NCBI GenBank assembly: GCA_017853835.1
Contig: JAFMIU010000005.1
Coordinates: forward strand, 1-64,000
DNA length: 64,000 bases
From: Pirellulales bacterium
Lineage (GTDB): Bacteria > Planctomycetota > Planctomycetia > Pirellulales > UBA1268
Direction of reading: 5' to 3'
Positions 1 to 8,697 of this stretch are shown piece after piece. The notes below the pieces were generated by a model. It made no database searches. It was not told where the DNA came from and was given only the letters and a program-made list of their open reading frames with translations. A program made the translations under genes and the position numbers. Each line of letters begins with the position of its first letter. The stretch's first letter is position 1.

Positions 1-121
1 TGGTGGTGCGGCACCCATGGCCCGATCAGCCTTGGGAGAACCCGGCCCTCCGGGCCTGGCGCTGGTTGGTGGTGCGGCACCCATGGCCCGATCAGCCTTG
101 GGAGAACCCGGCCCTCCGGGC
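1..121. repeat. 66-bp direct tandem repeat at the window edge
   Basis: Bases 1-55 are repeated identically at 67-121, giving a period of 66 bp. The second copy then diverges. A more degenerate echo of the unit start (GGTGGGTGCGGCAC) is visible near 206-219, in the leader of the sigma factor gene. The array probably continues to the left of the window. The period is a multiple of three, and one forward frame open to the left edge reads a 22-residue repeat containing GEPGPPG and ends at 235. Its codons do not show the GC-rich third positions of the neighbouring genes, so I treat it as non-coding or at most the tail of a repetitive protein. Confidence 0.85.
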
Positions 122-230
122 GTTTGGGCTTGGAACGGGCCGATGATCCATGCCCCCGTCAGGCCTGAAGTTGCGCAGCCTCGTTGGCCCAAGGCCAGTG
201 TGGGCGGTGGGTGCGGCACTCGTGGCACGG

Positions 231-236
231 CATAAT
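231..236 (+). promoter_or_regulatory. Candidate -10 element (CATAAT) of the ECF sigma gene
   Basis: CATAAT lies 6 nt before the ATG at 243. If it is used, transcription would start at or within a base or two of the start codon, giving a leaderless mRNA. No convincing -35 hexamer is visible. Confidence 0.35.
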
Positions 237-242
237 CGGGGC

Positions 243-869
243 ATGGCCACCGATTCCAAGGCGATGCCCGCCGCCTCGAGCGACCCCTCGACGGCACTCA
301 TGCTGCGCGTGCGTGACGGCGACGCCGATGCCTTCGCCGAACTCGTCCTCGCCTGGCAGGATCGGCTCGTCACGCTCTTTCTCCACCACACCGGCGACCA
401 TGCCACCGCCGAAGATCTCGCCCAGGAGGTCTTCATGAGGGTCTATCGCGCCCGTGCGTCGTACCAGCCGACCGCAAAGTTCACCACCTGGGTCCACACG
501 ATCGCCAACAACGTGGCGAGTGACCTGAGGCAGCGTGCCTACCGCCGTCTCGAGCGAGGCGTGCCGGCGACCACGTCGGCTTCCTCGTCGTCCATCGGCC
601 TCGACCAGCTCGCCGTGGCGGCCAGCGGCTTTCTGCCGTCGCGTCTCGCTGATCGCACCGAACTCCAGGAGGTCGTTCGCGAGGCCATCGGTGCCCTCAA
701 TGAGCGGCAGCGCATGGCGGTGCTCCTCGCCAAGTTCGAACAGTGCTCCTACGAGGAGATCGCCGCCGCCATGGGCCTCTCCGTGCCAGCGGTGAAATCG
801 CTCCTCTTTCGCGCCCGCGACCAGCTGCGGACGGCGCTCGAACCCTATCTTCATGGAGACGCGACATGA
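243..869 (+). CDS. ECF-subfamily RNA polymerase sigma-70 factor
   Basis: This 208-aa protein has the two-domain layout of extracytoplasmic-function sigma factors. Region 2 spans about residues 22-105, with the core-binding motif DLAQEVFMRVYR at 58-69. Region 4 lies near 150-205 and ends in a helix-turn-helix (YEEIAAAMGLSVPAVKSLLF). The frame is open upstream, but the ATG at 243 gives the usual family length. The stop overlaps the ATG of the next gene by 4 nt, and that gene encodes a single-pass membrane protein, the arrangement common for a sigma factor and its membrane-bound regulator. The ECF subgroup and target promoters cannot be told from the sequence. Confidence 0.93.
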   Translation: MATDSKAMPAASSDPSTALMLRVRDGDADAFAELVLAWQDRLVTLFLHHTGDHATAEDLAQEVFMRVYRARASYQPTAKFTTWVHTIANNVASDLRQRAYRRLERGVPATTSASSSSIGLDQLAVAASGFLPSRLADRTELQEVVREAIGALNERQRMAVLLAKFEQCSYEEIAAAMGLSVPAVKSLLFRARDQLRTALEPYLHGDAT

Positions 870-1900
870 ACGAGCCTGGCGATCCTCGGCGCACGGAGCC
901 GTCGAACCCGGCCGGCGACCTGGGCGAGGTGTGGGACGCGCTCGACGTGCTGCCGCGGTCCGAGGCGTCGCCATCGATGGCGGCAACGACCGTCGATCTT
1001 GTGGCGGTCACCACCGAGCGATCGGTGGCCGGCCGAACCACCCGTGGGCTCGTGCCGGTCGCCGGGGCGTCGCGATCGTGGATCGTGCCCGTCGTCGTCG
1101 TGGCGTGTGGGCTCGTCGCCGGGGTGGTGGCCGGGCGGATGACCGCCCCCGACCCCGATGCTCGCATTCTCGAAGACCTCCCTGTCATCCGGCACTTCGC
1201 CATGCTCCGGGAGGCCGGAAGCGTCGATTTTCTGCAGTCGCTCGCCGCGCGTCGCAATCGCCAGCCCATGCGGCTTCCTCCCGAGATGCTGCGCCAGGAG
1301 GAAGAGGAGTTTGATGCGGCCCTTCGCAACCTGGAAACCGACCATGCCGTGGGCGCAGCCGGTCGGGCGTTGATCGAACAGCGTCGAAACGTGGTGGAGA
1401 CACTGCCCTTCGGTGAGCGGGATGCCATCGAGCAGTCGGCGTCCATCTACAAGGGGCTTCCGTCCAGCGTGCGGCGGGAACTGGCATCGACGGCCGCCGT
1501 GCTCGCCGATCCGTCCCGCGAGGAGATTCGCGCCTCGGCACGGCTCTGGCATCTCTTGATCGCCGCGAGCGATCCTCCCGATCGGCGCAACATCGTCGAC
1601 CTGTCTCCCGACGAGCGGCTCGAATGGCTGGAACGACGGTCGCGGTATCGTGAATGGCTCGGCGATCGCCGCAACCAGCCGGCGGGCGGGGAGCCGGGCG
1701 CCGCCCCGCGAGGCCCCGGCGCCGGAGACGGGCGGCCCCGATGGCAGGGGCCGCGTGCCGACGGCGAGCCACGCGGCGACCGCACCGGACCTCGACCAGG
1801 CGACGCCGTGCCGGACCAGCCCCACGCCGATGCCGCTTCGCCGACCCGCCCTGAGGGTGACGACGGCCCGCGCGATCCCGCGCCATCGAACGAGCCGTGA
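866..1900 (+). CDS. Single-pass membrane protein coupled to the ECF sigma factor (putative anti-sigma partner)
   Basis: The 344-aa product has a hydrophilic N-terminus, one transmembrane helix at about 72-90, a charged helical region at about 100-265 and a low-complexity Pro/Gly/Arg/Asp-rich tail. The start ATG at 866 overlaps the sigma factor stop (ATGA), so translation is probably coupled. The topology fits a membrane regulator of the sigma factor. However, I see no zinc-binding anti-sigma motif (HxxxCxxC), so the anti-sigma role rests on gene order alone. I do not recognise the extracytoplasmic part. Confidence 0.72.
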   Translation: MNEPGDPRRTEPSNPAGDLGEVWDALDVLPRSEASPSMAATTVDLVAVTTERSVAGRTTRGLVPVAGASRSWIVPVVVVACGLVAGVVAGRMTAPDPDARILEDLPVIRHFAMLREAGSVDFLQSLAARRNRQPMRLPPEMLRQEEEEFDAALRNLETDHAVGAAGRALIEQRRNVVETLPFGERDAIEQSASIYKGLPSSVRRELASTAAVLADPSREEIRASARLWHLLIAASDPPDRRNIVDLSPDERLEWLERRSRYREWLGDRRNQPAGGEPGAAPRGPGAGDGRPRWQGPRADGEPRGDRTGPRPGDAVPDQPHADAASPTRPEGDDGPRDPAPSNEP

Positions 1901-1907
1901 GAAACGC

Positions 1908-2429
1908 ATGGCCAAGGCCCCCAAAAAAGTCGCCAGGACAAACCGCGTGGCAGCATCGCGTCGTGCCGTGAAGCCGGCCGCGAAGCGTTCGCCGGCCCGT
2001 CCCAAGAAGGTGGTGCTGCTGTCGGGCGGCAATCCGCAGATCGCCAAGGGCGACGGCAACGGCCCCGTGCAGGCCTACATCGCCGCGATGCCCGGCTGGA
2101 CGCGAGACGTGGGCCGACGCGTGGACGCGATCATCACCGGCACCGTGCCCGACGTTCACAAGGCCGTGAAGTGGAACTCACCCTTCTATGGCATGGATGG
2201 CCGCGGCTGGTTCGTGGCGTTTCACGTCTTCACCCGATATGTGAAGGTGACATTCCTCAAGGGTCGATCGCTCTCGCCGCTTCCTCCAGGCGGCACCCCT
2301 CGCAGCGGCGATGCCCGTTGGATCGATCTCCATGAAGATGAGCCGCTCGATGAAGACCAGTTTGCGGCGTGGGTCAAACAGGCCGCCGCCCTGCCGGGGT
2401 GGGATCCATCCTCACCCCGCACCACGTAG
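1908..2429 (+). CDS. DUF1801 (YdhG-like) protein with a lysine-rich N-terminal tail
   Basis: This 173-aa protein has a strongly basic N-terminal tail (about residues 1-40, rich in Lys, Arg, Ala and Pro). It is followed by a DUF1801-type domain with the family-typical stretch around VHKAVKWNSPFYGM and a downstream segment on hydrophobic beta strands (WFVAFHVFTRYVKVTFL). DUF1801 proteins are small alpha/beta proteins without an established biochemical role. The basic tail resembles nucleic-acid-binding tails but is not part of the family core. The gene starts 7 nt after the previous one, so it may be co-transcribed with the sigma factor pair. Confidence 0.8.
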   Translation: MAKAPKKVARTNRVAASRRAVKPAAKRSPARPKKVVLLSGGNPQIAKGDGNGPVQAYIAAMPGWTRDVGRRVDAIITGTVPDVHKAVKWNSPFYGMDGRGWFVAFHVFTRYVKVTFLKGRSLSPLPPGGTPRSGDARWIDLHEDEPLDEDQFAAWVKQAAALPGWDPSSPRTT

Positions 2430-2449
2430 GGGCAGCCGCGGCTCGTCGG

Positions 2450-3292
2450 TCAGGGTCGCGCCGCCGAGCCGACCGACGCTCCGGCGAGGAAGTCCATCAC
2501 CGCACGGTTGAAGATCGCCGGGGCTTCGAGAGGCACGAGGTGGCCGGCTCCCGGCACGATCAGGAGCTTCGCATTCGGCATGATGGCTTCCGCCCGTTCC
2601 AGACAGGCGGGAGGCGTGATCTGGTCGTGTTCCCCCACCACCAAGAGCGTGGGGGAGGCCACCTGCCCCATCGAGGCGGTCATGTCGGGGCGGTCGCCGA
2701 GGGCCGCGAGCGCCGCCTGGATCGTGGCAACCGGCTGGCGCAGGATGGTCTGCTTGAGGAGCGATTCATTGGCGGCGTGAAGAGCGGCGACCGTTTCCTC
2801 GGCGTCGGATCTGGGAGCCGCCAGCAGGCGAGGGATCATCGCGTCCGCCAGGATCGACTGTCCGACCCTGCCGACCTTGGCGGCCAGATCAAGCCTCGCC
2901 GCCCGCGCCTCCGGGGTGTCGGCTTCGAGTTTTGTGTCAACGAGCACGAGTGCCGCGACCCGCTTGGGATGCCGCACCGCGACATGCTGGGCCACGTAGC
3001 CGCCCATCGACACGCCGCAGATGACGGCCGGTCGGTCGACGTGCATGGCATCGAGCATGATCGCCACGTCGTCCGCCATGGCTGCGATGCTGGTCGGAAG
3101 TGAATCGCCACTCGCCCCAAATCCCCGCAGGTCGGGAACGATCAGCCGGACATGCTCGGCGAGCGGGAGCTGCCGCTCCCACATGCCATGGTCGAGCGGA
3201 AAGGCATGCACGAGCACCAGGGGCTGGCCGTGGCCAGACGTGTGAACGGCCAGCCGCGCTTCACCGGCGACGATGTGATGGATCGAGATCAT
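2450..3292 (-). CDS. Alpha/beta-hydrolase fold protein
   Basis: The 280-aa protein is a complete alpha/beta hydrolase. The oxyanion-region motif is VLVHAFPLDHGMW, the nucleophile elbow is GVSMGG with Ser95, the acid sits in GEHDQIT and the catalytic His in GAGHLVPLE. The pattern resembles the 3-oxoadipate enol-lactonase/carboxylesterase group, but substrate cannot be assigned, and no catabolic genes are nearby. The start overlaps the stop of the next minus-strand gene's product (3289-3292, ATGA), so it is the second gene of a two-gene operon with the HEAT/TPR secreted protein. Confidence 0.9.
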   Translation of the reverse strand: MISIHHIVAGEARLAVHTSGHGQPLVLVHAFPLDHGMWERQLPLAEHVRLIVPDLRGFGASGDSLPTSIAAMADDVAIMLDAMHVDRPAVICGVSMGGYVAQHVAVRHPKRVAALVLVDTKLEADTPEARAARLDLAAKVGRVGQSILADAMIPRLLAAPRSDAEETVAALHAANESLLKQTILRQPVATIQAALAALGDRPDMTASMGQVASPTLLVVGEHDQITPPACLERAEAIMPNAKLLIVPGAGHLVPLEAPAIFNRAVMDFLAGASVGSAARP

Positions 3293-5100
3293 GGAGTTTC
3301 GAGAGCCTTCTCAAATCGGGCGAGATTCTGGCGAAGAGCGACGTTGTGGGGTTCCTGTCGCACCGCGAGCCGCTGCGTGCGAACGGCCTCGATCCCATCG
3401 CCGTTCGCCGCGCGGCAATGGGCCAGCGTGTCGAGATAGCTGGAGGTGTCGAAGGAGAGTTCCAGCGATCGCTTCGAATACCGCAGGGCCTTTCGGACAT
3501 CACCCTCGGTGTTGGCCACGAGCCAGGCGTATTCGTTGTAGCCGGTTGGGTCGTCGGGGACGGCCTGGATTTCCTCCTCGATCTGTTCGATCGCCCGCGC
3601 GATGCGATCGCGGGCATCGGCCAGGGCCGATGGGTTTCCCGCGGCGAGTCGATGGAGGCGGATGAGGGCATCGACGTCTTTGGGGTAGGTGCCAACGGCT
3701 TCGCCGATGAGTCGCCGCTCCTCGTCGGCGTCGCCTCGCGCGCCGGCGGCGAACGCCTTGAAGGAAAGCATGCGAGATCGAATCGCCCGCGGATCCCGCT
3801 CCATGCGGAGGAGGGTCTGCGCGGCGTCTTCGTCATGGCGGCCGTCGAGCATGCGCTCGAGCACGTCGGCCGCCTCGTCGTCGCGCCCCAGTTCGTGGAG
3901 CAACTCCGACGCGAGAATCGACGCCAGCGCCACCTCGCCAAACGGAGCGTTGGGGTCGTCCGTCGTGGCACGGTATTCCCGCAGCGACCAGTCTGTGGCC
4001 CCCCAGCGGGCGAGCAGCATCGCCGCCTGGAGCCGCCGGCTGAGTTCAACATCACCTCCCACCAGGGCGTCGTGGGCGGCGTCGGCATGCGAGGCCGCGG
4101 CGGCGTGATCGCCGCGATGCTCCGCGGCGACTGCGGCCGCGAAGGCCACGAGCGGTGCAAAACGGTCGCGACCGGGCGCGAGCCGGTCGGACACGAGCGC
4201 CGCCGCCTCGGGAAGCCCGTGATCGGTCAGCCAGGCGAGTTCAGCGGCCAGCAGTTCCTCCTCGGAGACGCTGCCTCGGCAGGCGGCCAGGAGCTGCCCC
4301 GCCTCCACGAGCGCCTCGTCGCGCCGGCCTTGGGCCTGCAGGAGGTCGATGAGGGCGCGGCGAAAAATGCGGCGTGTCTGTTCGTCGCCGTGAGGCTCGG
4401 CTTCCTCGTCGGCTTCAGGCGTGGCGTCGTCGGTGACCGCGCGGGCGATCAACGGGAAGGCGGCACGTGCCTCGTCGATGGTCGCGGTGCGTGCGTCCAG
4501 GGGGGCGTCTGGCGAAGCGGACGCGACCGCCCTGAGAAACCGGGCCGACGGGCGTCGGCTCGGCCCGAGTCCCTGGGCGATTCTGCTCGCGATCGACGGC
4601 CACACAGGATCGTCGGGCGCCCACTCCCGCACGAGCAGGGCGGCCGCGATCCTCGACCCCGAGGGCGATCGCTCCAGGCGGACGATTCTCGCCAGGGCTT
4701 CGATTCCTGCATCCCCGTCGAGCCGGAGCAGGCGATGCATGATCCGGACGCGTTCATCCTCATCGCCACGGGTGTAGCGATCCAAGAGCATCGACACATC
4801 GGGCGGGTCGGTCGCCTGGGCCAGCGGCAAGGCGTCGACCAGCCACCGCGCCCGAAGGGCCACCTCCACGTCGTCGCTCGATTCAGCCGCCGCGAGCAAG
4901 GCATCGGCCGCGGCCGGCCCGAGCGCCGCCAACTCCGTCGTCGCCATTTCACGAGTGGCGTAGTCCTCGGCGCCCAACTGCCGCACGAGGTCGGCCACGG
5001 GGACTGTGGCACCACCCGCCTGGGCTGTGAAGCCGGCGAACGCCGTCGTGATGGCGACGGCGCCGCATCGGAGAAGCCACGGCGACAACGGGCTTCGCAT
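3289..5100 (-). CDS. Secreted HEAT/TPR-repeat protein of unknown function
   Basis: The 603-aa product begins with a signal peptide ending near residue 28. Its N-terminal part has HEAT-like helical pairs (EDYATREMATTELAALG and following). The rest is a long run of Ala/Arg-rich helices typical of TPR solenoids, ending in a clear TPR-like segment (LALRQNLARFEKALE). No catalytic motif is visible. Such proteins usually act as periplasmic scaffolds. It is translationally coupled to the downstream hydrolase. A weak GAGG lies upstream of the ATG. Confidence 0.78.
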   Translation of the reverse strand: MRSPLSPWLLRCGAVAITTAFAGFTAQAGGATVPVADLVRQLGAEDYATREMATTELAALGPAAADALLAAAESSDDVEVALRARWLVDALPLAQATDPPDVSMLLDRYTRGDEDERVRIMHRLLRLDGDAGIEALARIVRLERSPSGSRIAAALLVREWAPDDPVWPSIASRIAQGLGPSRRPSARFLRAVASASPDAPLDARTATIDEARAAFPLIARAVTDDATPEADEEAEPHGDEQTRRIFRRALIDLLQAQGRRDEALVEAGQLLAACRGSVSEEELLAAELAWLTDHGLPEAAALVSDRLAPGRDRFAPLVAFAAAVAAEHRGDHAAAASHADAAHDALVGGDVELSRRLQAAMLLARWGATDWSLREYRATTDDPNAPFGEVALASILASELLHELGRDDEAADVLERMLDGRHDEDAAQTLLRMERDPRAIRSRMLSFKAFAAGARGDADEERRLIGEAVGTYPKDVDALIRLHRLAAGNPSALADARDRIARAIEQIEEEIQAVPDDPTGYNEYAWLVANTEGDVRKALRYSKRSLELSFDTSSYLDTLAHCRAANGDGIEAVRTQRLAVRQEPHNVALRQNLARFEKALETP

Positions 5101-5216
5101 GCGGTGGAATCCTCGAGGGGGCAGAGCCGGCCGTCGGAGGCGCGTGCCGATGACTGGCCGACTCCATCAGCGTAGGGCCGTGCATCGGCCCGGGGCAAGC
5201 CGTCACCGTTGGTCGG

Positions 5217-5795
5217 TCAGGCGGCGTCGGGCTCGATGCCGAGGTCGCGAATGGTTACGAGCGACTCGAGGGGAATGCCACGGGCCGCCAGGGCCTCGCG
5301 GGCGCCGGCAAGCCTGTCGACGACCGCGACCAGGCGTTCCACGACGAGCCCAAACTCAATCGCACGGTCGATGGCAAGGAGCGACGAGCCGCCCGTGGTG
5401 ACGACATCCTCGACGATGACGACCCGCTGGCCGGGCTCGACCGGCCCCTCCACGTAACGCTGGAGTCCGTGTCCTTTTGCCTCTTTTCGAACCATGAAGC
5501 CCTTGAGGGCAACGCCCTCAACACCCGCCATCGTCACCACCGCCCCCGTCACGGGATCGGCTCCGATCGACATTCCACCGACGGCGTGGGGCAGAGGGCC
5601 GAGGCCGCGGAGGCGTTCGAGGATCGCACGGCCCACGAGCATGGCGCCGTGGGCGTCGAGCACGACCTGCTTGGCATCGAGGTAGAAACTCGCCTCGCGT
5701 CCAGAGGCCAGCCGAAACGTGCCCCGTTTCAGGGCCCGTGTGGCGACAAGGTCGATCAGTTCTCGGGCGGTGGCGGAAGGCTGGTGGTTCATCAT
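5217..5795 (-). CDS. pyrE: Orotate phosphoribosyltransferase
   Basis: PyrE joins orotate to PRPP to make OMP in de novo pyrimidine synthesis. The PRPP-binding motif VIVEDVVTTGGSS is present. Other family segments are the early LASGREASFYLDAK and the flexible-loop region FMVRKEAKGHGLQRYVEG. I chose the ATG at 5795 (MMNHQPS), giving 192 aa, the usual size; the frame is open 51 bases further, but that extension is not family-like. A TATACT box lies 8 nt upstream on the minus strand, so the mRNA may be leaderless. No other pyr genes are adjacent. Confidence 0.95.
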   Translation of the reverse strand: MMNHQPSATARELIDLVATRALKRGTFRLASGREASFYLDAKQVVLDAHGAMLVGRAILERLRGLGPLPHAVGGMSIGADPVTGAVVTMAGVEGVALKGFMVRKEAKGHGLQRYVEGPVEPGQRVVIVEDVVTTGGSSLLAIDRAIEFGLVVERLVAVVDRLAGAREALAARGIPLESLVTIRDLGIEPDAA

Positions 5796-5803
5796 GACGC
5801 GGG

Positions 5804-5809
5804 AGTATA
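5804..5809 (-). promoter_or_regulatory. Candidate -10 element (TATACT) of pyrE
   Basis: On the minus strand TATACT ends 8 nt before the pyrE ATG, which predicts a start of transcription at or next to the start codon. I see no good -35 match. It sits back to back with the plus-strand promoter at 5826-5853. Confidence 0.45.
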
Positions 5810-5825
5810 CGGGCCGATCGCGTTT

Positions 5826-5853
5826 TTGACTCCCGTGCACCGCCACCTAGAAT
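5826..5853 (+). promoter_or_regulatory. Sigma-70 type promoter of the NfeD/FloA operon
   Basis: TTGACT (5826-5831), a 16-nt spacer and TAGAAT (5848-5853) match the vegetative consensus with one mismatch in each hexamer. This is the best -35/-10 pair in the window. The leader to the ATG at 5897 would be about 36 nt. The -10 is followed by TCGGGG, similar to the TAGAATTCG at 10505 upstream of the SH3 gene. Confidence 0.7.
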
Positions 5854-5896
5854 TCGGGGATTCTTCGAGGCGGCCGCCAGTGGCCGGAGCAGCGCG

Positions 5897-7999
5897 ATGC
5901 GAACCGGTGCGGCTAGTGCTCTGTTTGTGATCGTCGCCGGCATGCTCCTGTCGGTTCAGGCCGCCGATGCCGCCACGACCGTGGTGCCAGTGCGGGTTCC
6001 GCTCACGGGCACCCGCGACACCCAGGTGGAAGCGGCCGTGCTCCGCAGCCTTGGCCGGCTCCCGGAGGCCGGCGGCGAGCGAGGCACCCTCGTGCTGCGA
6101 TTCGAGACCGCTGCGGGAGAGTCGGCCGGCGGGAGTGAGTTTGGCCGCGCGGTCGAACTGGCCCGATTCCTCGCCGATCCACGGCTGGCCGGCGTGAAGA
6201 CGATAGCCTGGCTTCCCGAAGGCGCCACCGGACACGCCGTGCTCGTGGCGCTCGCCTGCGACGAGATCGCGATGCCGGCCGACGCGGTGATCGGCCCGGC
6301 CAACACCGCAGACGCAACGGTCGATGATTCGCTCAGGGCCGCCTATCGGACCATCGCCGCCCGTCGTCGAACCATGCCCCCGGCGATCGCCGAGGCCCTG
6401 GTCGATCCTGCGACGCGGGTGCTGCGGGTTTCCACCGATGACGGCGAGCATTTCATCGCGAACGACGACCTCGACCGCCTTCGCCAGCGGGTCGCCGTCG
6501 TGGAGGTGGAGGCGATGGGGCCGGTGCCGCTCGCCTTCACCGGTCGCCGCGGCCGCGAACTGGGGTTCGTGCAGCATGTGGCGGATTCGCCCGCGGAACT
6601 TGCCCAGCGGTTGAACGTCTCCGTCGGCGACCTCGAAGGCGATCCTTCGCTCGAGGGCGGATGGCGACCTGCGGTGGTGTCGCTCTCGGGCGGGATCGGG
6701 CCGGAGTCGGCCGGACGCCTTCGCAGCCGCATTGAACGGGCCATCGCGGACGGCTCCAACTTCATCTGGCTCCGGATCGACAGCGGCGGTGGGTCGCCGG
6801 AGCAGAGCCTCGTGCTCGCCACCTGGATCGCCTCCCTCGATCATGCCAGGGTGAGGACCGTCGCCTACGTGCCGACGGCCGCCCAAGGCGACGCCACGCT
6901 CGTGGCGCTCGCCTGTGACGAGGTGGTGATGCACCCGGGTGCCGTGCTCGGCGGCGAAGGTGCCGCGGCGATCGATGGCCGTCGCGGGGAGGCCGTGGTG
7001 GCCGCCTGGCGCGGCGGGGTGGCGGCGGTGAGAGGCACGAGCTGGTCGCTTCCGGCGGCGCTTGTCGCGCCGGGGATCGTCGTTCACCGCGCCGAGGAGC
7101 AGGGCACAGGCCGCGTCGATTATTTCTGTGAGCAGGAGCTCGCTTCCCGCGCCGATCGCGACAGCTGGAAGCTCGGGGCGGTCGTCGGCACCGGGCCGTT
7201 CGCCGTCGATGGACGCCGCGCGGAGGAGCTCGGTTTGGCGGCCCATGTGGTCGCCGACGATGCCGGATTTCGTGAGGACTACGGCCTCGACGGGAGCCTC
7301 ACCGTCTCGGAGCCGGGATGGTCGGAGCAGCTGCTCGAGGCCCTGGCCAGCCCGAGTCTCGCATGGCTTCTTCTCCTCATTGGCGGCGCCGGTCTCTACA
7401 TCGAGCTCAAGACCCCGGGCGTGGGATTCGGCGGCTTCGTCTCGATGGTGGCCTTCATCATCTACTTCTGGAGCCAATACCTTCACGGCACATCCGGCTG
7501 GCTGGAGGTGATGCTGTTTCTCGCGGGTGCCATCTGCGTGGCCGCGGAGATCTTCGTACTGCCGGGGTTCGGCATCCTCGGTCTGGGAGGCGGACTGCTC
7601 GTGGTGGCCTCGCTCATCCTGGCCAGCCAGTCCTTCGTGCTGCCGGTCAACGACTACCAGATCCGCCAGATGCAGCGATCGCTCCTCGGACTGCTCGGCG
7701 CCGCCGTCGGGGTGACCGTGCTGGGAGCGGTGCTGCGCCGCTGGCTGCCTTCGACACCCTTCCTGCGACACGTGCTCCTCGAGCCGCCCGATGCGGCCTT
7801 CCAGGTGACGGCGCGGGCCGACCTGATGGGGACGACCGGCGTGACCACCACACGGCTCGCTCCGGCGGGGAAGGCGAGAATCGACGGCATCGTGCGAGAC
7901 GTCGTCAGCGAGGCGTCATTGATCGAGCCTGGTGAGCCGGTGGTCGTCGTCGCCGTGCGTGGCGGTCGCGTGATCGTGCGATCTCGGGGTGGCGCATGA
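5897..7999 (+). CDS. NfeD-family membrane protein with two degenerate ClpP-like protease modules
   Basis: The 700-aa protein has a signal peptide (about 1-25), two tandem ClpP/crotonase-fold segments (about 30-210 and 255-435), a block of four to five transmembrane helices (about 480-620) and a C-terminal OB-fold NfeD domain. Long NfeD proteins are membrane-bound serine proteases that cleave stomatin-like partners. Aligned by eye to the usual ASAG...DEI signature, the nucleophile is Gly112 in the first module (TGHA) and Gly331 in the second (AQGDA), so both modules look inactive. It is the first gene of an operon with a short NfeD protein (4-nt overlap) and FloA. Confidence 0.85.
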   Translation: MRTGAASALFVIVAGMLLSVQAADAATTVVPVRVPLTGTRDTQVEAAVLRSLGRLPEAGGERGTLVLRFETAAGESAGGSEFGRAVELARFLADPRLAGVKTIAWLPEGATGHAVLVALACDEIAMPADAVIGPANTADATVDDSLRAAYRTIAARRRTMPPAIAEALVDPATRVLRVSTDDGEHFIANDDLDRLRQRVAVVEVEAMGPVPLAFTGRRGRELGFVQHVADSPAELAQRLNVSVGDLEGDPSLEGGWRPAVVSLSGGIGPESAGRLRSRIERAIADGSNFIWLRIDSGGGSPEQSLVLATWIASLDHARVRTVAYVPTAAQGDATLVALACDEVVMHPGAVLGGEGAAAIDGRRGEAVVAAWRGGVAAVRGTSWSLPAALVAPGIVVHRAEEQGTGRVDYFCEQELASRADRDSWKLGAVVGTGPFAVDGRRAEELGLAAHVVADDAGFREDYGLDGSLTVSEPGWSEQLLEALASPSLAWLLLLIGGAGLYIELKTPGVGFGGFVSMVAFIIYFWSQYLHGTSGWLEVMLFLAGAICVAAEIFVLPGFGILGLGGGLLVVASLILASQSFVLPVNDYQIRQMQRSLLGLLGAAVGVTVLGAVLRRWLPSTPFLRHVLLEPPDAAFQVTARADLMGTTGVTTTRLAPAGKARIDGIVRDVVSEASLIEPGEPVVVVAVRGGRVIVRSRGGA

Positions 8000-8616
8000 C
8001 GTCGATCGCGTGGGTGGCCGCGCTGGTGGTTGTCGGCCTCGTGGCGATCGTGCTCGAGGTGTTCGTGCCCTCCGGGGGTGTGCTGGGGCTCGTCAGCGTG
8101 GTCTCGCTGGTGGCCGGTGTGGCGACGGCGTTCATCGAAGAGGGGGTGGTGTTTGGCATGGCGGCGCTGGCCATCACGGCAGTGGCGGCACCGATGGCCC
8201 TGGCGACTGCGCTGCGGCTGTTTCCCTTCACGCCCCTCGGGCGTCGGGTGATGCCTCCACCGCCACAACCCGACGACGTGGTGCCCGACATCGCGCGTCG
8301 TCGGTCGATCGCCCTGCTTGTCGGCCGAGGGGGCAACGCCGTGGGCGACTTGCTCCCATGGGGGATCGTGCGCATCGATGGCGTGGAGTACGAGGCGATG
8401 AGCGACAGCGGACCGATCGCGTCGGATGCGGCAGTCGACGTGGTGGGCGTCCAAGCCACCGCCCTGGTGGTTCGGGGCACGGCCGGAACGCCGGAGCCGC
8501 GCCGCGGTCCCCAGGTCCAACCGGCCGATTCATCGAGTCTGGAGGCGTCTTTGGAGTCGTTCGACTTCGATTCCCTCGGCACAGATGGCACGACCGGCAC
8601 CACGCCGCCCTGCTGA
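7996..8616 (+). CDS. Short NfeD-like membrane protein
   Basis: This 206-aa protein starts with two closely spaced membrane regions (about 5-35 and 38-75) containing the LEVFVPSGGVLGL motif typical of NfeD. It continues with a C-terminal OB-fold-like segment (LLVGRGGNAVGDLLPWG... VRIDGVEYEA) and ends in an acidic Ser/Thr-rich tail. Short NfeD proteins partner flotillins or stomatins and are thought to stabilise membrane microdomains. Its ATG overlaps the stop of the long NfeD gene, and floA follows 81 nt later. Confidence 0.85.
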   Translation: MTSIAWVAALVVVGLVAIVLEVFVPSGGVLGLVSVVSLVAGVATAFIEEGVVFGMAALAITAVAAPMALATALRLFPFTPLGRRVMPPPPQPDDVVPDIARRRSIALLVGRGGNAVGDLLPWGIVRIDGVEYEAMSDSGPIASDAAVDVVGVQATALVVRGTAGTPEPRRGPQVQPADSSSLEASLESFDFDSLGTDGTTGTTPPC

Positions 8617-8697
8617 GTCGCTTGACTCGCGCCGGTTCCCGAACGAGTCTTGAAGGCCGGTGAACCAACGCCGCGTCACGTTTTTCGGAGTCTGTCG

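Noticed and set aside
3100..5175. A 691-residue open frame on the plus strand
   Set aside because: It lies antisense to the HEAT/TPR secreted protein and the hydrolase. It has no signal peptide, no domain and a biased composition, as expected for the shadow of GC-rich genes.
5792..7771. A 659-residue open frame on the minus strand
   Set aside because: It is fully antisense to the long NfeD gene, which has a signal peptide, membrane helices and a promoter. The antisense reading is His/Arg/Gly-rich and featureless.
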